Source: Candidatus Gracilibacteria bacterium
GTDB taxonomy: Bacteria; Patescibacteriota; Gracilibacteria; BD1-5; UBA2023
Reading direction: 5' to 3'
Length of the DNA: 64,000 bases
NCBI GenBank assembly: GCA_028687475.1
Contig: JAQUAB010000001.1
Span: 310,001-374,000 of the forward strand
Below the pieces are notes generated by a model that saw only the letters and a list, made by a program, of their open reading frames with translations, ran no database searches and was not told the DNA's origin. The position numbers and the translations under genes were made by a program. Below, piece after piece: positions 10,407-21,957 of this stretch. Positions within the stretch are counted from its first letter, which is position 1, and each line of letters opens with the position of its first letter.

Positions 10407-12530
10407 ATGGATACTCCTGAAACTTCACAAGAAAGTATTCCCTGATTAAGATGTTTTCTGGAAGCGTTATATGCAAATAGAAGTCATCTTGATGAAATGA
10501 TGCGAGCTCGTGATAACATATATTATTATACTTTTAAAGAAAAATTTTTTAATCAAATTGATGCTAAAAGTGGTTTAAAATATGGACAAGTTCAACACCT
10601 CATTGCATTATTATCCAGTGGTTGAGAAATTCCTAGTATTGATACGATAGAAAATTGGCTACAACAAGGAAAAATCGTTCATGTCACACTTCCAATTTTT
10701 TCTCGTTTACATGCGTCTAGTAATTTAGGTTGAGTAATTCTTTATGTTTATGATGAAAAAAAACAAAAATGAAATTTTTATGATATACATGGAAATATAA
10801 TTCCTTGGAACACTTTGGAATGAGTAGAAGACAATAGTAAAATCAATCGCGTTGAATATCCAAAGAAAATAAAGGAAACTTCATGAAATGGATGAAAAGA
10901 AGCAAAAAATATATTTCCACTTATGTGATTATTTTTTGAAGAATGTACGAATAGCAACGGAGAAAAAAGATGGAAGATTTTATCACCCGCAATAAAAAAT
11001 CCAAGAAATTGATCTCATGCATTTGAAATAGTAATACATTCTCCAAGTTGAGAAGATAACGGCATTTGAGTATACCCTGCACAAATGATTTTTCACGACG
11101 GAGATTCATCTATTAAATGAAATTATGGAGAAGTGCATGTAAATAAGCTCTTTAAAGCAGTATACGGTCTCAACGGAAATATGTGATGTGCCATAGTAGT
11201 GGATGAAAATAACTGCGCGTATAAAATTCATAACCAAAATACCCCAGGTATTGAAGTATGAATAGAATATATAGGATGAGAAGACCACTACATAAGAAAT
11301 AAAATTAGTACTTTCTTGATTGAGTGAGAACCAGTAAAGGATATTGATGGTTTTAATATAGTTAGTCCAGCACAATTATTTTCTCCAAAATCGATTCAAC
11401 TTCTTTGAGAAGAAATTGAAAAAGAATGACTTCAAAGTATTGTTGATAAAACAAAAAAACATGTAAAAGATAACATAGAGTTTTGCAAACCAATTGAAAC
11501 TCAAGAAGAATTCGAATCGTTCTTAAAAGATTTTGTTTCTCCATATAATTCCTATAGTAGTAATGATTTAGAAAATCTCCTCAAAAATCTTTGAGTAAAC
11601 GGTAGAGTTACCACACAAAATATTTTAACGATACATCATCATAACTTTTCAGCGTATTTTATTCAAACAGAAAAATATGGAACCTATATACTTGGATTTG
11701 ATGGACTTATAAAAGCAGATACTTTTACCTCTCCTTCTCAACCAAGAAATACACCAGAAGAGATAAAAAATAATCCATATTATGAATCATTTGCGCAGGC
11801 AAGAAATGTAATTTCTCAGTTTTTCAATCCTGAAAAATACCAAAAATTATCAAAAGAAGAACTCATAAATATAGTCCAATCAGAAATTGCAGTTTTACCA
11901 AACGGAACGCAAGACGAAAACGATATAAATGAAAAAATTCTTGCTACTTTTGAACTTTTAAGAAGATGAGAAAATATTAAGACTCTTTTTCAAAATATAA
12001 TAGTATCAAAAAGACTCAAGCTCATGATGATTGAGATTATGTGAGATAAAGACAATCTCATAGAAATCATGATTCAAAATGGTCTTGTAAAACCAGAAGA
12101 ATTAATCAGTTCATCAAAAACTCAAATCAGAAACGCATATTCTAATATGAATATCATTGATTCAATATTGAAAAGTATAGGATATACATGAGAAAGAGGT
12201 AGAGTTGATGCTTTTGTTTTATGAAAAGTAAAAAAATCAGAAAAGTTGTTAAAAGTTTGATGAGATCATCCTAATAGTTTAGAGATATATTGTGAAATAT
12301 TATTACTCCACCTTCAAAATATTGAGTGGAATATTGAAAATACTCATTTTAAAAAATTAACAAGAATCATAAAGAACATAAAACAATTTATAAAATTAGT
12401 TCGTAGTGAAATTCTAGAAAATTCAGACCATTTCTTTATGAGATGAGTGAGAAATGAAAAAGAATATAAATTATATATTGAGTTTTGTCTCAAATCACTT
12501 GAAGAAAAATGTAATCACATTATACCTTAA
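10407..12530 (+). CDS. Orphan protein of 707 aa
   Basis: A 2124-base frame with more than thirty TGA-glycines and no TAA or TAG, so it cannot be seen under the standard code. It is more AT-rich than its neighbours. No signal peptide or membrane segment. The N-terminal half contains beta-rich text with many glycines (HASSNLGGVILYVYDEKKQKG; the residues ILSPAIKNPRNGSHAFEIVIH near 200); the C-terminal 250 residues are helical, Lys/Glu/Ile-rich. The N-terminal region has a faint resemblance in style to papain-like or SH3-like folds, but no motif is firm. It has its own promoter and terminator, so it is a single-gene unit. Function unknown. Confidence 0.75.
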
Positions 12531-12546
12531 TACACCCCCACCCTCC

Positions 12547-12575
12547 GCCCACCCGCGGCTGGTGGGCTTTTTTTA
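12547..12575 (+). terminator. Rho-independent terminator
   Basis: GCCCACC-CGCGGCT-GGTGGGC stem followed by TTTTTTTA, directly after the orphan gene. Confidence 0.85.
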
Positions 12576-12674
12576 TTTCTTCTTCGCATGATAGAGATAC
12601 ACATACCCGAGGAAGAAAAATATTCCATACAGCAGTATAAATCTATTATCGGGAAAGATTATTGTAGACCTCAT
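12573..12674 (-). CDS. Possible 33-residue single-pass membrane peptide
   Basis: ATG frame overlapping the last 29 bases of the MBL gene in another frame. The sequence RFILLYGIFFFLGYVYLYHAKKK has one strongly hydrophobic segment with a lysine tail, like a tail-anchored peptide. Only the hydrophobic pattern and the coupled position support it; it could be chance. Confidence 0.4.
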   Translation of the reverse strand: MRSTIIFPDNRFILLYGIFFFLGYVYLYHAKKK

Positions 12675-14220
12675 CGACGAAACTCTTAACCGTGAGTCAG
12701 GATTTCGCACGCTCGAAGTGAAGTCGATATTTATTCAGGAGGAGATCATGATTGCAGAAGTTCGCACCGAGACACATCCAGAGTCGATAGATTTTTTTCG
12801 GATCGAGTCGATGCCAGAAGTTCGAGTAGAGTTCCTGACGACCATCGAGAAAATCGACAATATCGAGAAGCCAATAATCCTCGTCGACTTGAAGTTCAGA
12901 TGAATATGGAACTTCACGGAACGCGACATCTGCGAGTGAATACTCGAAAATAATCCATTGTTCCTGTCATTCCTGCGTAGGCAGGAATCCAGAATCTGTA
13001 ATACTTTCTAGATTCCGGGTCAAGCCCGGAATGACAGAAACCTTGAGTCCAATCCGATAACATCCATCATGATTTTTGATGAGCGCCGACCGAAGCGAAG
13101 CAACTGCCGATGCTGACCAATACGGAAGGAATCGAGTATTGAGTACTTCAAAAATTCGCTTTTTCGCTCCGTCTATATCGAGATTCTCTCGTGGAAAAAG
13201 TGGAGCCTCAGCATAGAGGCGAGGATCAGTACTCTCGAGATTCCCATGTTCGCGATCGATGATAAGTTCTCCGATAGGACATTCTTTTCTTCATGTTTCG
13301 ATATTTGCATTCTCGACACGATACTGTCGACCTGGAAGGAGCGCCTTCTGAGGAAATTCATAGCCACACTCGCGAGCAATATCTGACTCCATGGATGCAA
13401 TCTCTTCGAGTGGAAAAATCTGCACACGAGCATAATCGAGCGAAAAACGACGCGGATAGACAATTCCCTGCCCGATAAATCCTCGCACCAGGTTCGGAAT
13501 CTCGTACATGTTCGGAAAGTTCGCGAAATCCTCATATTCTCCTTTCTGATACGAGAAATACATTTCCTCTTTTCGTCCGGCAATATATTCATCGCGGAAG
13601 GCTTTTCGTTTTTTGATCGGAAGGTCGAGGACCGGAAGTTGCCCAGGAAGCTCATTGCGACTCGCGAGATAGCAGACGGTCTCATATGGTTTTTTCGAAA
13701 GAATGCGAAAAAGTTGTTTTTGTGTATCGAGATCATCTTCTTCCGGAAGTGTATCGATCTCCGCAAAAAGCAGTTCTCGATCGTTTTCTATCGAAAGCAT
13801 CATTACATCATCCTCATTAGTGATGGTATTCTGTGGGAACATATGTCCCGTGATACCGATTCCCTCATAGCGGAATGCCTGATGTGGGTACAATATCTCG
13901 ATATGAATCTCTGGGATATATTCCCGAATCAGTGGTACTACAAATGCGAGCGTATACGGAAGAAGCAGGATCGGATTCGCATTTCTATAAATAGGCAACA
14001 AAGTATATGGATCAAGATGATCCGTATGTGAATGCGATACATAGATAATATCGACGGTTTTGATATTCTCCATATCGAGTTCGACCTTCACACTGCGTTC
14101 CATGAGGTCACCGACAGAAAAATCTGAGAGCCAACCATCTACCATGATGCGAATATTGCGACCAGCATCATTCGCGATATCGACGAGGAATTCTGTATGT
14201 CCGAGGGGAGTTATAATCAT
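12646..14220 (-). CDS. MBL-fold metallo-hydrolase
   Basis: 524 residues. The first 250 residues form a metallo-beta-lactamase fold with the zinc motif SHSHTDHLD (His63, His65, Asp67, His68), an upstream VDGWLSD strand and a downstream GHMFP histidine, as in UlaG-like MBL proteins. The C-terminal half has no family I recognise. Residues 393-420 come from an in-frame palindromic repeat; without TGA as glycine the frame would break there and at 13291. The substrate is unknown. No operon partner other than the small peptide frame at its end. Confidence 0.85.
12963..13043 (-). repeat. Palindromic repeat inside the MBL gene
   Basis: TGTCATTCCTGCGTAGGCAGG at one end and GGTCAAGCCCGGAATGACAG at the other, a head-to-head pair typical of the family seen at 7252. 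The gene reads through it in frame. Confidence 0.85.
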
Positions 14221-14246
14221 AAGAGTATTTTAGTTGTTTTAAGGAA

Positions 14247-14268
14247 AAAGGAACGTTGCCGTTCCTTT
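14247..14268 (-). terminator. Probable terminator
   Basis: AAAGGAACG-TTGC-CGTTCCTTT stem with a short T-rich tail on the minus strand, between the gene ending at 14300 and the MBL gene. Confidence 0.55.
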
Positions 14269-14299
14269 GAATGAGTCATCTATCGATAGAGTTTCTATT

Positions 14300-14596
14300 T
14301 TACTGCATATTAGAAAACGATCACTGAGGAAGCATATCCTGAAGAGCTTTCTCGAGTTCAGTTTTCTGACTCTCGATCATGCCACTTGCTGTTGAGAGAA
14401 TTAGTGGTTTGATCATTTCTGTCACCTTTCCCATGATCGCTTCTGGATTCGTTGCGATGAGATAGAGAAATCCGAAAATAATAATCCATTTGAAAAATCT
14501 CATTACCATAGCCGTTTTGCGACGAGATTCTTGTTTGGTAATTATTTGATAGAGTTCTTCGAGCTTTTGCTCGTTGGTAAGTTGCTGATCAGACAT
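14300..14596 (-). CDS. Small single-pass membrane protein (98 aa)
   Basis: N-terminal charged helix (EQKLEELYQIITKQESRRKT), one transmembrane segment (FFKWIIIFGFLYLIA, about residues 33-49), then an amphipathic tail. The true end is at TAA 14300, seven codons beyond a TGA-glycine. It follows a 41-residue membrane peptide gene and a lipoprotein gene on the same strand with short gaps; the three may form one envelope operon. No family recognised. Confidence 0.7.
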
Positions 14597-14614
14597 AGAA
14601 AAGTAGAAAATGAA

Positions 14615-14740
14615 TTATTCAACCGATACCGCAGATTGAGGATCAACTGGTGTAGTCATATCGATATAGACAACCACTCCTGTTCCAACAATCGACAGAA
14701 TGAGAGCAATAACTGTGAGAGTAATGAGAAATTTGCGCAT
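14615..14740 (-). CDS. Membrane peptide (41 aa)
   Basis: MRKFLITLTVIALILSIVG is a signal-anchor-like start, followed by a short VVVYIDMTTPVDPQSAVSVE tail. It sits 16 bases after the lipoprotein gene and 18 before the next membrane protein gene. Function unknown. Confidence 0.55.
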   Translation of the reverse strand: MRKFLITLTVIALILSIVGTGVVVYIDMTTPVDPQSAVSVE

Positions 14741-14756
14741 AGAAAAAATATGAGAA

Positions 14757-16343
14757 TTATTCGTTTGACTCTGAAAAATCGATGTCTGAGATATCATCAA
14801 ACTCAGAACTATCCTCGATGAAAGTTTCTGGTGGTTCCAATGCACTGATTGCATCGATGAATTCTTTGAATGGTTTTGTCTCGGATGGAACATTGATTTT
14901 TCCAGAGAAATCAGAACGTTTCGCGATAACGTCTACTTCAAAATGTGCCTTTGGAGCTTCCATTGTATCTGTATCATCTGTTGGAATCGCCATATCAAGT
15001 ATGAGAGAAAAGCGTTCTGGAGTTGCGCGAAGTCCAACATCAGCATTGAATGATTCTACATTTCCAGATTTCACTACGATCGGACCACGAATCATATCAT
15101 CAGATCATTTTTCGAGATCAAGTGCGAGTGTATTTCCGATAACCGCTCCGTGAATATGAAGAGCTGCGAGAGCTTTATTGAGAATTTTTCCTGTCCATGT
15201 AGCACTTCCAACACCGAAGTTCATGTTCCCTTCGAATGAACCGTCTTTAGCATTTTTGTGATTCATCGTCACTGTGAATCCTTGTGCAGGAGATGAAAGT
15301 GTTGTCGTGAGTTCTGCGAGACGCTCACCATCATACTTCAATGTTGCAATCAGTTTTCCGACTTCAGTTCCATCTTGACTCATACTGATAGTGAGATTCT
15401 TTTCTCCTGTCTTTGATTTTTCTGTAGCGATAGAAAACGCGTTCCCCCCTGTTGTTGCCGTGAGAGCAAATACATCAACATCTTGATGAAGTGCTATCTT
15501 TGTTGACTCATTTTGCTCAGTCGTGAGCGCGAGTTGCATATCGAAATACTTCGGATTCTTCGGATCATAACTCACTACTCCAGTTCCCTGAAGTGATGCA
15601 AGATTCTCAGAAAACTCTTTCTTATCTTCATCTGTCATCCCGCTTCCTGTCAAACGAATAGTTACCACATCAACCAGAGAAACGATATTTTGAACATCCA
15701 ACATCACTTCGTAGCTCTGAATCGAACCAGACATTCCGAGATCTTTTGTCTGTTGAAGCACTGGATATTTCGTGAGATAGCCCTCAACCTCATCAAGAGT
15801 CAGAGAAGAAAGTGACTCAGAAATCTTATACGAAAGTGCATCACTCTCCGTTGCTCCAGAGAATGAATCCCTCATATCTTCTTTTGTGAGAGCAAGCCAA
15901 ATATTACTATATTTCTGAATAACACCCATCACATCTTCACTGAGCATATTCATTTGTTTGAGATCCTTCATGAGGAAATACGCATCACCTTCATGAGAAA
16001 TGATGCCAAGTGTATCAAGTGATATTGATCCTGATGCTATAAGTGCCTCATATGACAAAAGAAGATTTCGTGCCGTGAATTCTGCATCTCGCCCATTTAC
16101 CTTCGATGAATAGTCACTAGAAAAAACGCCACTCATAAATCCAGGAACAGAAGCAATCATTTGCATAGAACCATCAACAGCATATTTTTGATTCATTCCG
16201 AGGTCTTTCCCGATTTCACGGAGAGATTCTATCTGAGATTTCACATGAGAATTGTACATTCCAGTGAAGTCAGTGGGAGCACCTGTGAGCGAACAAGAAG
16301 CAAAAAATGGAACGAGAAGCAGTGTGAGATATTTTTTAGACAT
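14757..16343 (-). CDS. Secreted lipoprotein (528 aa), function unknown
   Basis: Starts MSKKYLTLLLVPFFASC, a lipoprotein signal with the lipid-carrying cysteine at residue 17. The mature part is Ser/Thr-rich and beta-rich (TATTGGNAFSIATEKSKTG; TGSGMTDEDKKEFSENLASL), without transmembrane segments, consistent with an extracellular or envelope-attached protein. One TGA-glycine near residue 414 separates it from an acidic C-terminal part rich in Glu, Ser and Asp. I favour ATG 16343 over an upstream in-frame TTG-like start because it puts the signal first. Family unknown. Confidence 0.75.
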
Positions 16344-16521
16344 AGAAATAAATAAGGATAATGTCACCTAGTATAGGAAGGAAGGGATTCTTATCAAGGG
16401 AAAAATCCCGTATCTATATACAAAATTATTTTATCAATTATACATAAATATATTGAAGAGAATTTGATTTTTCTGATTTTTTCATATTCTATCTTCATTC
16501 CTATATTCTAATTTTTTTCTC

Positions 16522-17109
16522 ATGGCCAATATCGACCACGCACCAAGCAAATACATGCTCAATCTTCTTCATGTTCTCCCTGCTTTTGCTGACGAAGGTG
16601 AGAATCGTATCAATACTATCATCGAGCTCAACTCCATGACTATCAACAAATACGAAATCATCACGGAATCAGGTCAACTCAAGCTCGACCGTGTCGGATA
16701 TTCTTCTCTCTCATATCCATTCGCATATGGAGCAATCCCTTGCACTTGGGATGAAGATGGAGATCCACTCGATGTAGAGATTGTTGGTGTGACTGAGCCA
16801 CTTATCCCTGGGTCTCTCGCAGAAATCCGTATCATCGGTATCATGAAGTTCAATGATGGTGGTGAAGTTGATGATAAGGTTATCGGTGTTATCGCTGACG
16901 ACAAGCGTATGGATCATATCACGAGCTACGAACAACTCGGTGCTCACTGGCTCAAGGAGACAACTTACTACTGGGAACACTACAAGGATCTCAAGAAGCC
17001 AGGAACTTGCCGTGTGGATGGATTCTTCGGGGTCGAAGAAGCGAAGAAAATCATCAAGGAATGTGAGGAACGTTATGAGAAAGAATATAAACCAAAGTTC
17101 AATGCCTAA
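16522..17109 (+). CDS. ppa: Inorganic pyrophosphatase (family I)
   Basis: Hydrolyses pyrophosphate and pulls biosynthetic reactions forward. 195 residues. The active-site strand YGAIPCTWDEDGDPLDVEIVG contains the D-x-D-G-D-P-L-D metal motif; KYEIITESGQLKLDR and ADDKRMDHI supply the usual Lys and Arg. There are no TGA codons in it. The hairpin at 17109-17142 follows immediately and overlaps the end of the convergent gene. Confidence 0.96.
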   Translation: MANIDHAPSKYMLNLLHVLPAFADEGENRINTIIELNSMTINKYEIITESGQLKLDRVGYSSLSYPFAYGAIPCTWDEDGDPLDVEIVGVTEPLIPGSLAEIRIIGIMKFNDGGEVDDKVIGVIADDKRMDHITSYEQLGAHWLKETTYYWEHYKDLKKPGTCRVDGFFGVEEAKKIIKECEERYEKEYKPKFNA

Positions 17110-17118
17110 AATAATCCC

Positions 17119-18453
17119 CTACCGAGTTGGTGGGGGATTATCGCGCATGAATTCTATAACATTAGATAGTGGTATTTTTCATGCATTTCTTTTTTCTCGA
17201 AATTCAGCATTATTTGAGTATATCTCAATTGCAGCAATGAGTCACTGCCATAAATTTTTCCATACTCCTGAATGAGAAGACTGTGCCAATATTCATCGAA
17301 ATGCCATTCTTGCTGCATCTTGATCATCATGAACTCAATCCAACGCTATAATAATTTCTTGCCAGGAAGTGGACGAGGCATTAATTTTATTGGTATCCAG
17401 TAAAATAATGAGGCTCTGTAAGAATGGGCGCAGTACCTTTACTACAAATGATCCGTCACCGACTGCAACACGTCAGTTCTTCTTCGTACTGGAAAGTGTA
17501 TGATCTAGTCCATTTAATAAGAGTTCTTCTATATAATTCTTCCACTCCTTATTCTGTGGTAGTATTTCCACGGGATTATCAGTATCTTTTTGAGAAAGGT
17601 TGGATTCTCCTTCTATGAGAGGAACTTGAGTTGTTGGCGAAGAAATATTCTCCCTAATTCCATTCATTGCACTATCAATACGGTTCAGGGTCTCCATCCT
17701 GAGTTTTTCTTGTCTGGTCTCTACTCTCATACCTTCAACTCTTTGCCTCATAACTCCTAATTCCTGAAGATGCTTCTCAGTAAATGGTCAGGAAAGAATA
17801 TTGTCCAATCGTGCCTGAATCTGACCCATCTTTTGTGCTGGAGTTTCTGAATTATGCTGGAGTTTCTGAATTATATCAATACTCACAAAACGCCCTGATG
17901 GTTCTCTGGGTTTAGGATTGGATTGGGCTATACCCCCTTCGTCTTCGGATGAGGTATTTTTATGTTGAATGACCTTCTGGGAAGATGCAAGAATACTTGA
18001 GACTTCATCTTCCAGAGTAAGAATATTTCCAATAGGATTGTATTTACGAGAACAAAGCAATCGAGAAAAAAGTCAAAAATATTGGCGCTTCTCTTCTCTA
18101 TTGAGTGATGACTTGGGGCTTAGTGGTATATTAGCTATATCTCGAACAATGCTTGGATTCTTCTCAAAATTCATCATCTGGAGACCTAACTCAAACTGAA
18201 CAAGAGACATCTTACTTATACTAAGGTATTTTTTACGAAGCAGTTGGAGTTTGGCAATAATATTTTTCTTCTTTCCAAGAGAAAGCGAGGAATCTTGAAT
18301 ATAAGCAATCCATGCGTCGCAATAAGCCACTCCTAATGAAATAAAATCTTGTTGAAGACTTGTTATCCATACAAGAAAATCACTATCACGTTTTTGATTA
18401 TTATCTATGCTCTGTTGATAAGTATCAAGGAAAATCTGCTCGGAAGTATTCAT
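17119..18453 (-). CDS. Hypothetical protein (444 aa)
   Basis: A single code-25 frame from ATG 18453 to TAG 17119. It is hydrophilic, with a helical N-terminal 130 residues (DFISLGVAYCDAWIAYIQ, KKNIIAKLQLLRKKYL), a disordered Ser/Pro/Glu middle, a coiled-coil-like arginine/glutamate segment (VEGMRVETRQEKLRMETL) and a C-terminal globular part with VLRPFLQSLIILLD. A plus-strand frame also stays open over 17147-17536, but only this strand continues a protein across several hundred codons. Family unknown; convergent with ppa, with stops ten bases apart. Confidence 0.65.
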
Positions 18454-18546
18454 AGAATAAAAATAGTTAATTATTAATATAAATATATTAATAATTGTCA
18501 AATTTATTTTTTGGATATAATTCACTTTTTCCATACACTCACCGAC

Positions 18547-19752
18547 ATGATAAAAATAATTTCCTATACTCCGAAAACAGCAGAGGCAAAGCTTCAGAGC
18601 ATAAGCCTACCAACCCACAATCCTACCAACCCACAATCCTACCATTTCCTTCTCACTTGTCAGTCAGGACTCGAATCCCTCGTGAAGCGGGAATGTGAGA
18701 AGCTCCGTCTCGACAATATCCGCGGACAAGATCGTCTCGTGAAGTGCGATGGGACTGAGAAAAACATGTATGAACTCCTTCTCTGGAGTCGTTTTGCGAA
18801 CCGTGTCTATCTCTCACTTCGCGAAGAGAAAATCACTGATTTCGACACGCTCCATGAAGTGCTTCGAGAAATTGTGTGGAGCGACTATCTGACAGGAAAA
18901 GAACAAATCGTTATCGAAGCATCATCGACGAGATCAACTCTCACCAGTACTCCGACTATCCAAAGTGTCGCACAGAATGCGATTTTTTCGACACTGAATA
19001 CGCCGAACTATACCAATGACACAGAAGTTCATATTCTCATCCTCCTCATCGATAACGTCGCTCATGTCCTTATCGATATCACGGGTGATCCGCTTCACAA
19101 GCGTGGATACCGCCGTGAATCTGGAGAAGCACCGATAAAGGAAAACCTCGCAGCAGCGCTCGTGGCTTTCGCCAATTGGAAATACAGTACTCCCCTTCTT
19201 GATCCATTTTGTGGTTCAGGAACGATTCCTATCGAAGCCATCATGATAGCGCGAAATATCGCACCAGGACTTTTCCGCAGTTTCCGTATCGAAGAACTTC
19301 CTTTTTTTGATGAAGAACGTCTCGAGAATACTCGTGCAGAAGCCGAGAAAAAAATCTATCCAAGTGGAAAATATACCGTTCTCGCTAGTGATATCGAACC
19401 TGAGATGGTACGAATTGCTGAAGAAAATGCACGACGTGCTGGAGTTGCGGGAGATATTCATTTCTCGGTAGGAAATTATTTGAGATATGAACGATGAGAT
19501 ATGAACGATGAGACGAGTATGGGTTCACTCATCACTCATCACTCATCACCTATAACTCTCATCACCAATCCTCCATATGGAAATCGTCTCCAGAGTGAAG
19601 ATATCGATGATATCTATCGGAAACTTATCCGCGAAGTCGGTGAAAATGGCGGCGGATTCATCACGTCATACCCCGTCGATGTACGATTCGGACTCGCGAA
19701 TAAGAAACTCCTCAATGGTGGCGAAGAATGCCGTTTCTGGTATAAGAAATAA
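18547..19752 (+). CDS. THUMP-domain 23S rRNA guanine-N2 methyltransferase-like (RlmL/Trm14 family)
   Basis: 401 residues: THUMP RNA-binding domain from about residue 38 (LLTCQSGLESLVKREC), linker, then a Rossmann methyltransferase with DPFCGSGTIPIEA, ASDIEPEM and the catalytic NPPYG motif for exocyclic amino methylation. The N-terminal 35 residues carry a tandem CCTACCAACCCACAAT repeat, similar to one in dnaX. Just before NPPY, bases 19482-19560 are low-complexity tandem repeats read as SER/ASP/HIS-rich text. I choose ATG 18547; an in-frame TTG lies at 18511. The exact rRNA target is not known. Confidence 0.88.
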
Positions 19753-19773
19753 GACCCAAATTCGGGTCTTATT
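19748..19773. terminator. Bidirectional terminator
   Basis: AATAAGACCC-AAATTC-GGGTCTTATT stem with flanking T and A runs, between convergent genes. Confidence 0.8.
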
Positions 19774-19775
19774 TC

Positions 19776-21749
19776 TTATTTCTTCTTCACCAGTACATAT
19801 CCATCCGCATTAGAATACTTCGTATATACTGCCTGCGGAGAGTTATCATTTTCTCCTTCATGATATTCTGGATTCGGGATATTGATATTCTGGAGAATTA
19901 CCTTCATACTATACTGCTGTCCTTCGAGGAGGAAAGTCATCTCGTCTTTCGATGGATTGATCGTGTCCCACTGTGGAGCATTCGTATGAAGCGCGAGAAA
20001 ATGCTTCTGCATATCATCGAGTCAGAACACTTCTACAACCTGTCCACTCAATACCAATTCTCACTTGAGTGCATTCATATCGAATCTCATAATATCTTCT
20101 CACTGATAAGCATAATCATCTTTCCCAACAACACGGACGATTTTCTCATATCCTGCTACATCGAGTGGAAATATCTCGAACTGAGTATTCTTGAGTCCGA
20201 AATAAAATGTCTGTGGAATAGCATTTTTCCCATTGTATGGAAAATTCCGAACTTTGATTTTCTCAGAAATAGTTGATTGAATCTCATAGCTCTGAAGTTC
20301 TTTGTAGTATTCATCACGATAACAATTTTCTTTTTTATCTGCGAGACATTTCTGATATTTTTCTTCGGATGCTTGCCATTTTTTCAGTTTTTCTGCTTCA
20401 GCCTCAGTAATCTCATGAGTGAAAAGCGTACGAATCGTCTGACAATCATCGAACCGACATACATATCCGATACCCTCATAGATATCATTCGAAAGCGTTG
20501 GATCGATCGCTTCATATTTCTCGAGTGGAACAATCACACTTCCAGAAAGGATTTTCGCAGACTGGAGATCCACGAGCAATCTCTCATACTGACGATGAAA
20601 TGGAAGACTGTAGACTGACCATGGACCAATCGAAATGACGAAGACAATAACCGCAAGTGTCGCAGGAATGAAGGCAAGTCGTTTTTCTCGAGAAAAGCCA
20701 TAATAGAGAGAAATCCCGAGAAGCCAGATGCCGAAAACGACGACAAAATAGCGATTCATCGTGAGATCATACTGAGCGATTCGAAGATAGATCGCATAGA
20801 ACAACATCATGACTTGTGGGATCACCGCATATGGGAAATATCGACGCACTCGCTGAATAATGCCATTATTTTCTCCAATGACTTGAGAAAAAATATAGAT
20901 AATATACCCAAAAACCGAGAATCCTATCACCATCCAGGAGATTTGTCATTTTGGCCAATCGTGGAAATTCAGAAGCACCTTCACCGAATACGCGTAGAGA
21001 ATCAGGAAATATATGGAAATAAACGGAAGTCCGACATACTTCACGAGAAATGTAAAAAACGGATTCTCATTTCCCTTCGCAAGAGTGATATCCTCACTCG
21101 TCGGAATACGAACCAGTCAGAAAAGTGGTGCTGTGAAAGAAAGTGCGAATATTGCCCAATATCCATATGCTTTATCCGAAATCCACGTGACATCAAAAAG
21201 TGTATCTATACTCCAAAGTGCAATAGATCCCAGAGCCATCAGCGCTCCACCAATAATCGTCGACATGAGAAAGACGGTCGCAAGCGCATAGAAATATTTC
21301 ACATATACATTTTCCTTATATCATTTTCCTCCCAGATCAGCCGCGAATGGTGCGAAAAAAAGAAATGCAAAGAATCCAAAAAACGTCAGGAAAACAAGGG
21401 TTGTTCCTTCCATAGAATTGAATGGATCGTTTCCGAGCGCGAGATAGAAAAGGATTCCAAACGCGAGAAATCCGATTCCAATCGGTATCTTGATCCATCT
21501 TCTGACGTTCAGTTTCTCGAGAGATAGCACTGCTGCGGTCACGAGACAGAATGTCACAATACTCGTAACTATGACATTCCCAAGGATACGAGAAATATCC
21601 TTATCTATATCATATCATTGTGCATTGAGATAGGTGAATACTCCACTCACGATGAGTATGAGAAATACAGAAAATGGGAAACGCTTCACGATTCTTGAGA
21701 GTTCAGATTTCAGATGTGCGAGAGAAAACAATGAAAGAAATGAAGTCAT
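19776..21749 (-). CDS. Large polytopic membrane protein (DUF4153-like)
   Basis: 657 residues. About ten transmembrane helices fill the first 370 residues (for example FLTFFGFFAFLFFAPFAADL, TVFLMSTIIGGALMALGSIA, YFVVVFGIWLLGISLYYGF), followed by a 280-residue soluble domain with WQASEEKYQKCLADKKENCY and ending HEGENDNSPQAVYTKYSN. This two-part design, membrane bundle then extracytosolic domain, resembles DUF4153 proteins; I could not confirm that by search. Several TGA-glycines, for example at 21615. ATG at 21749. Role unknown, probably envelope. Confidence 0.7.
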
Positions 21750-21857
21750 AAAGAAAACTTAAAGTAGTTTCATTTTACGTTTTTTCGAAAAGAGTCAAAC
21801 AGGAAATTTTCTACCTGAATTTCTGTTTCTCACAATCAAAAAAGCGCCCCAACAATG

Positions 21858-21932
21858 TGGTAGCGCTACGGAGAATCGAACTCCGGTTCCGGGAATGAGA
21901 ATCCCGTGTCCTAACCACTAGACGATAGCGCC
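21858..21932 (-). tRNA. tRNA-Glu (anticodon CTC)
   Basis: 75 bases including an encoded CCA. Acceptor GGCGCTA pairs with TAGCGCT; D-arm CGTCTAGTGGTTAGGACA and T-loop GTTCGATTC are standard. The anticodon loop TTCTCAT holds CTC. It lies just after rplK on the same strand. Inverted copies of a sequence near AAGCGCCCCAAC flank it at 21842-21853 and 21936-21947. Confidence 0.95.
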
Positions 21933-21957
21933 GAATGGTTGGGGGCTTTTTTGGATA

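Noticed and set aside
12718-12929. Small frames on both strands inside the MBL gene
   Set aside because: They are shadows of the MBL frame, which reads through with TGA as glycine.
17147-17536. Plus-strand open frame of 129 codons overlapping the 444-residue minus-strand gene
   Set aside because: Both strands are open when TGA is sense. The minus frame continues for 444 codons with protein-like domains; the plus frame has odd composition and ends within it.
21842-21947. Inverted AAGCGCCCC flanks of tRNA-Glu as a mobile-element boundary
   Set aside because: They are short, imperfect and partly complement the tRNA acceptor itself; they are better explained as terminator stems.
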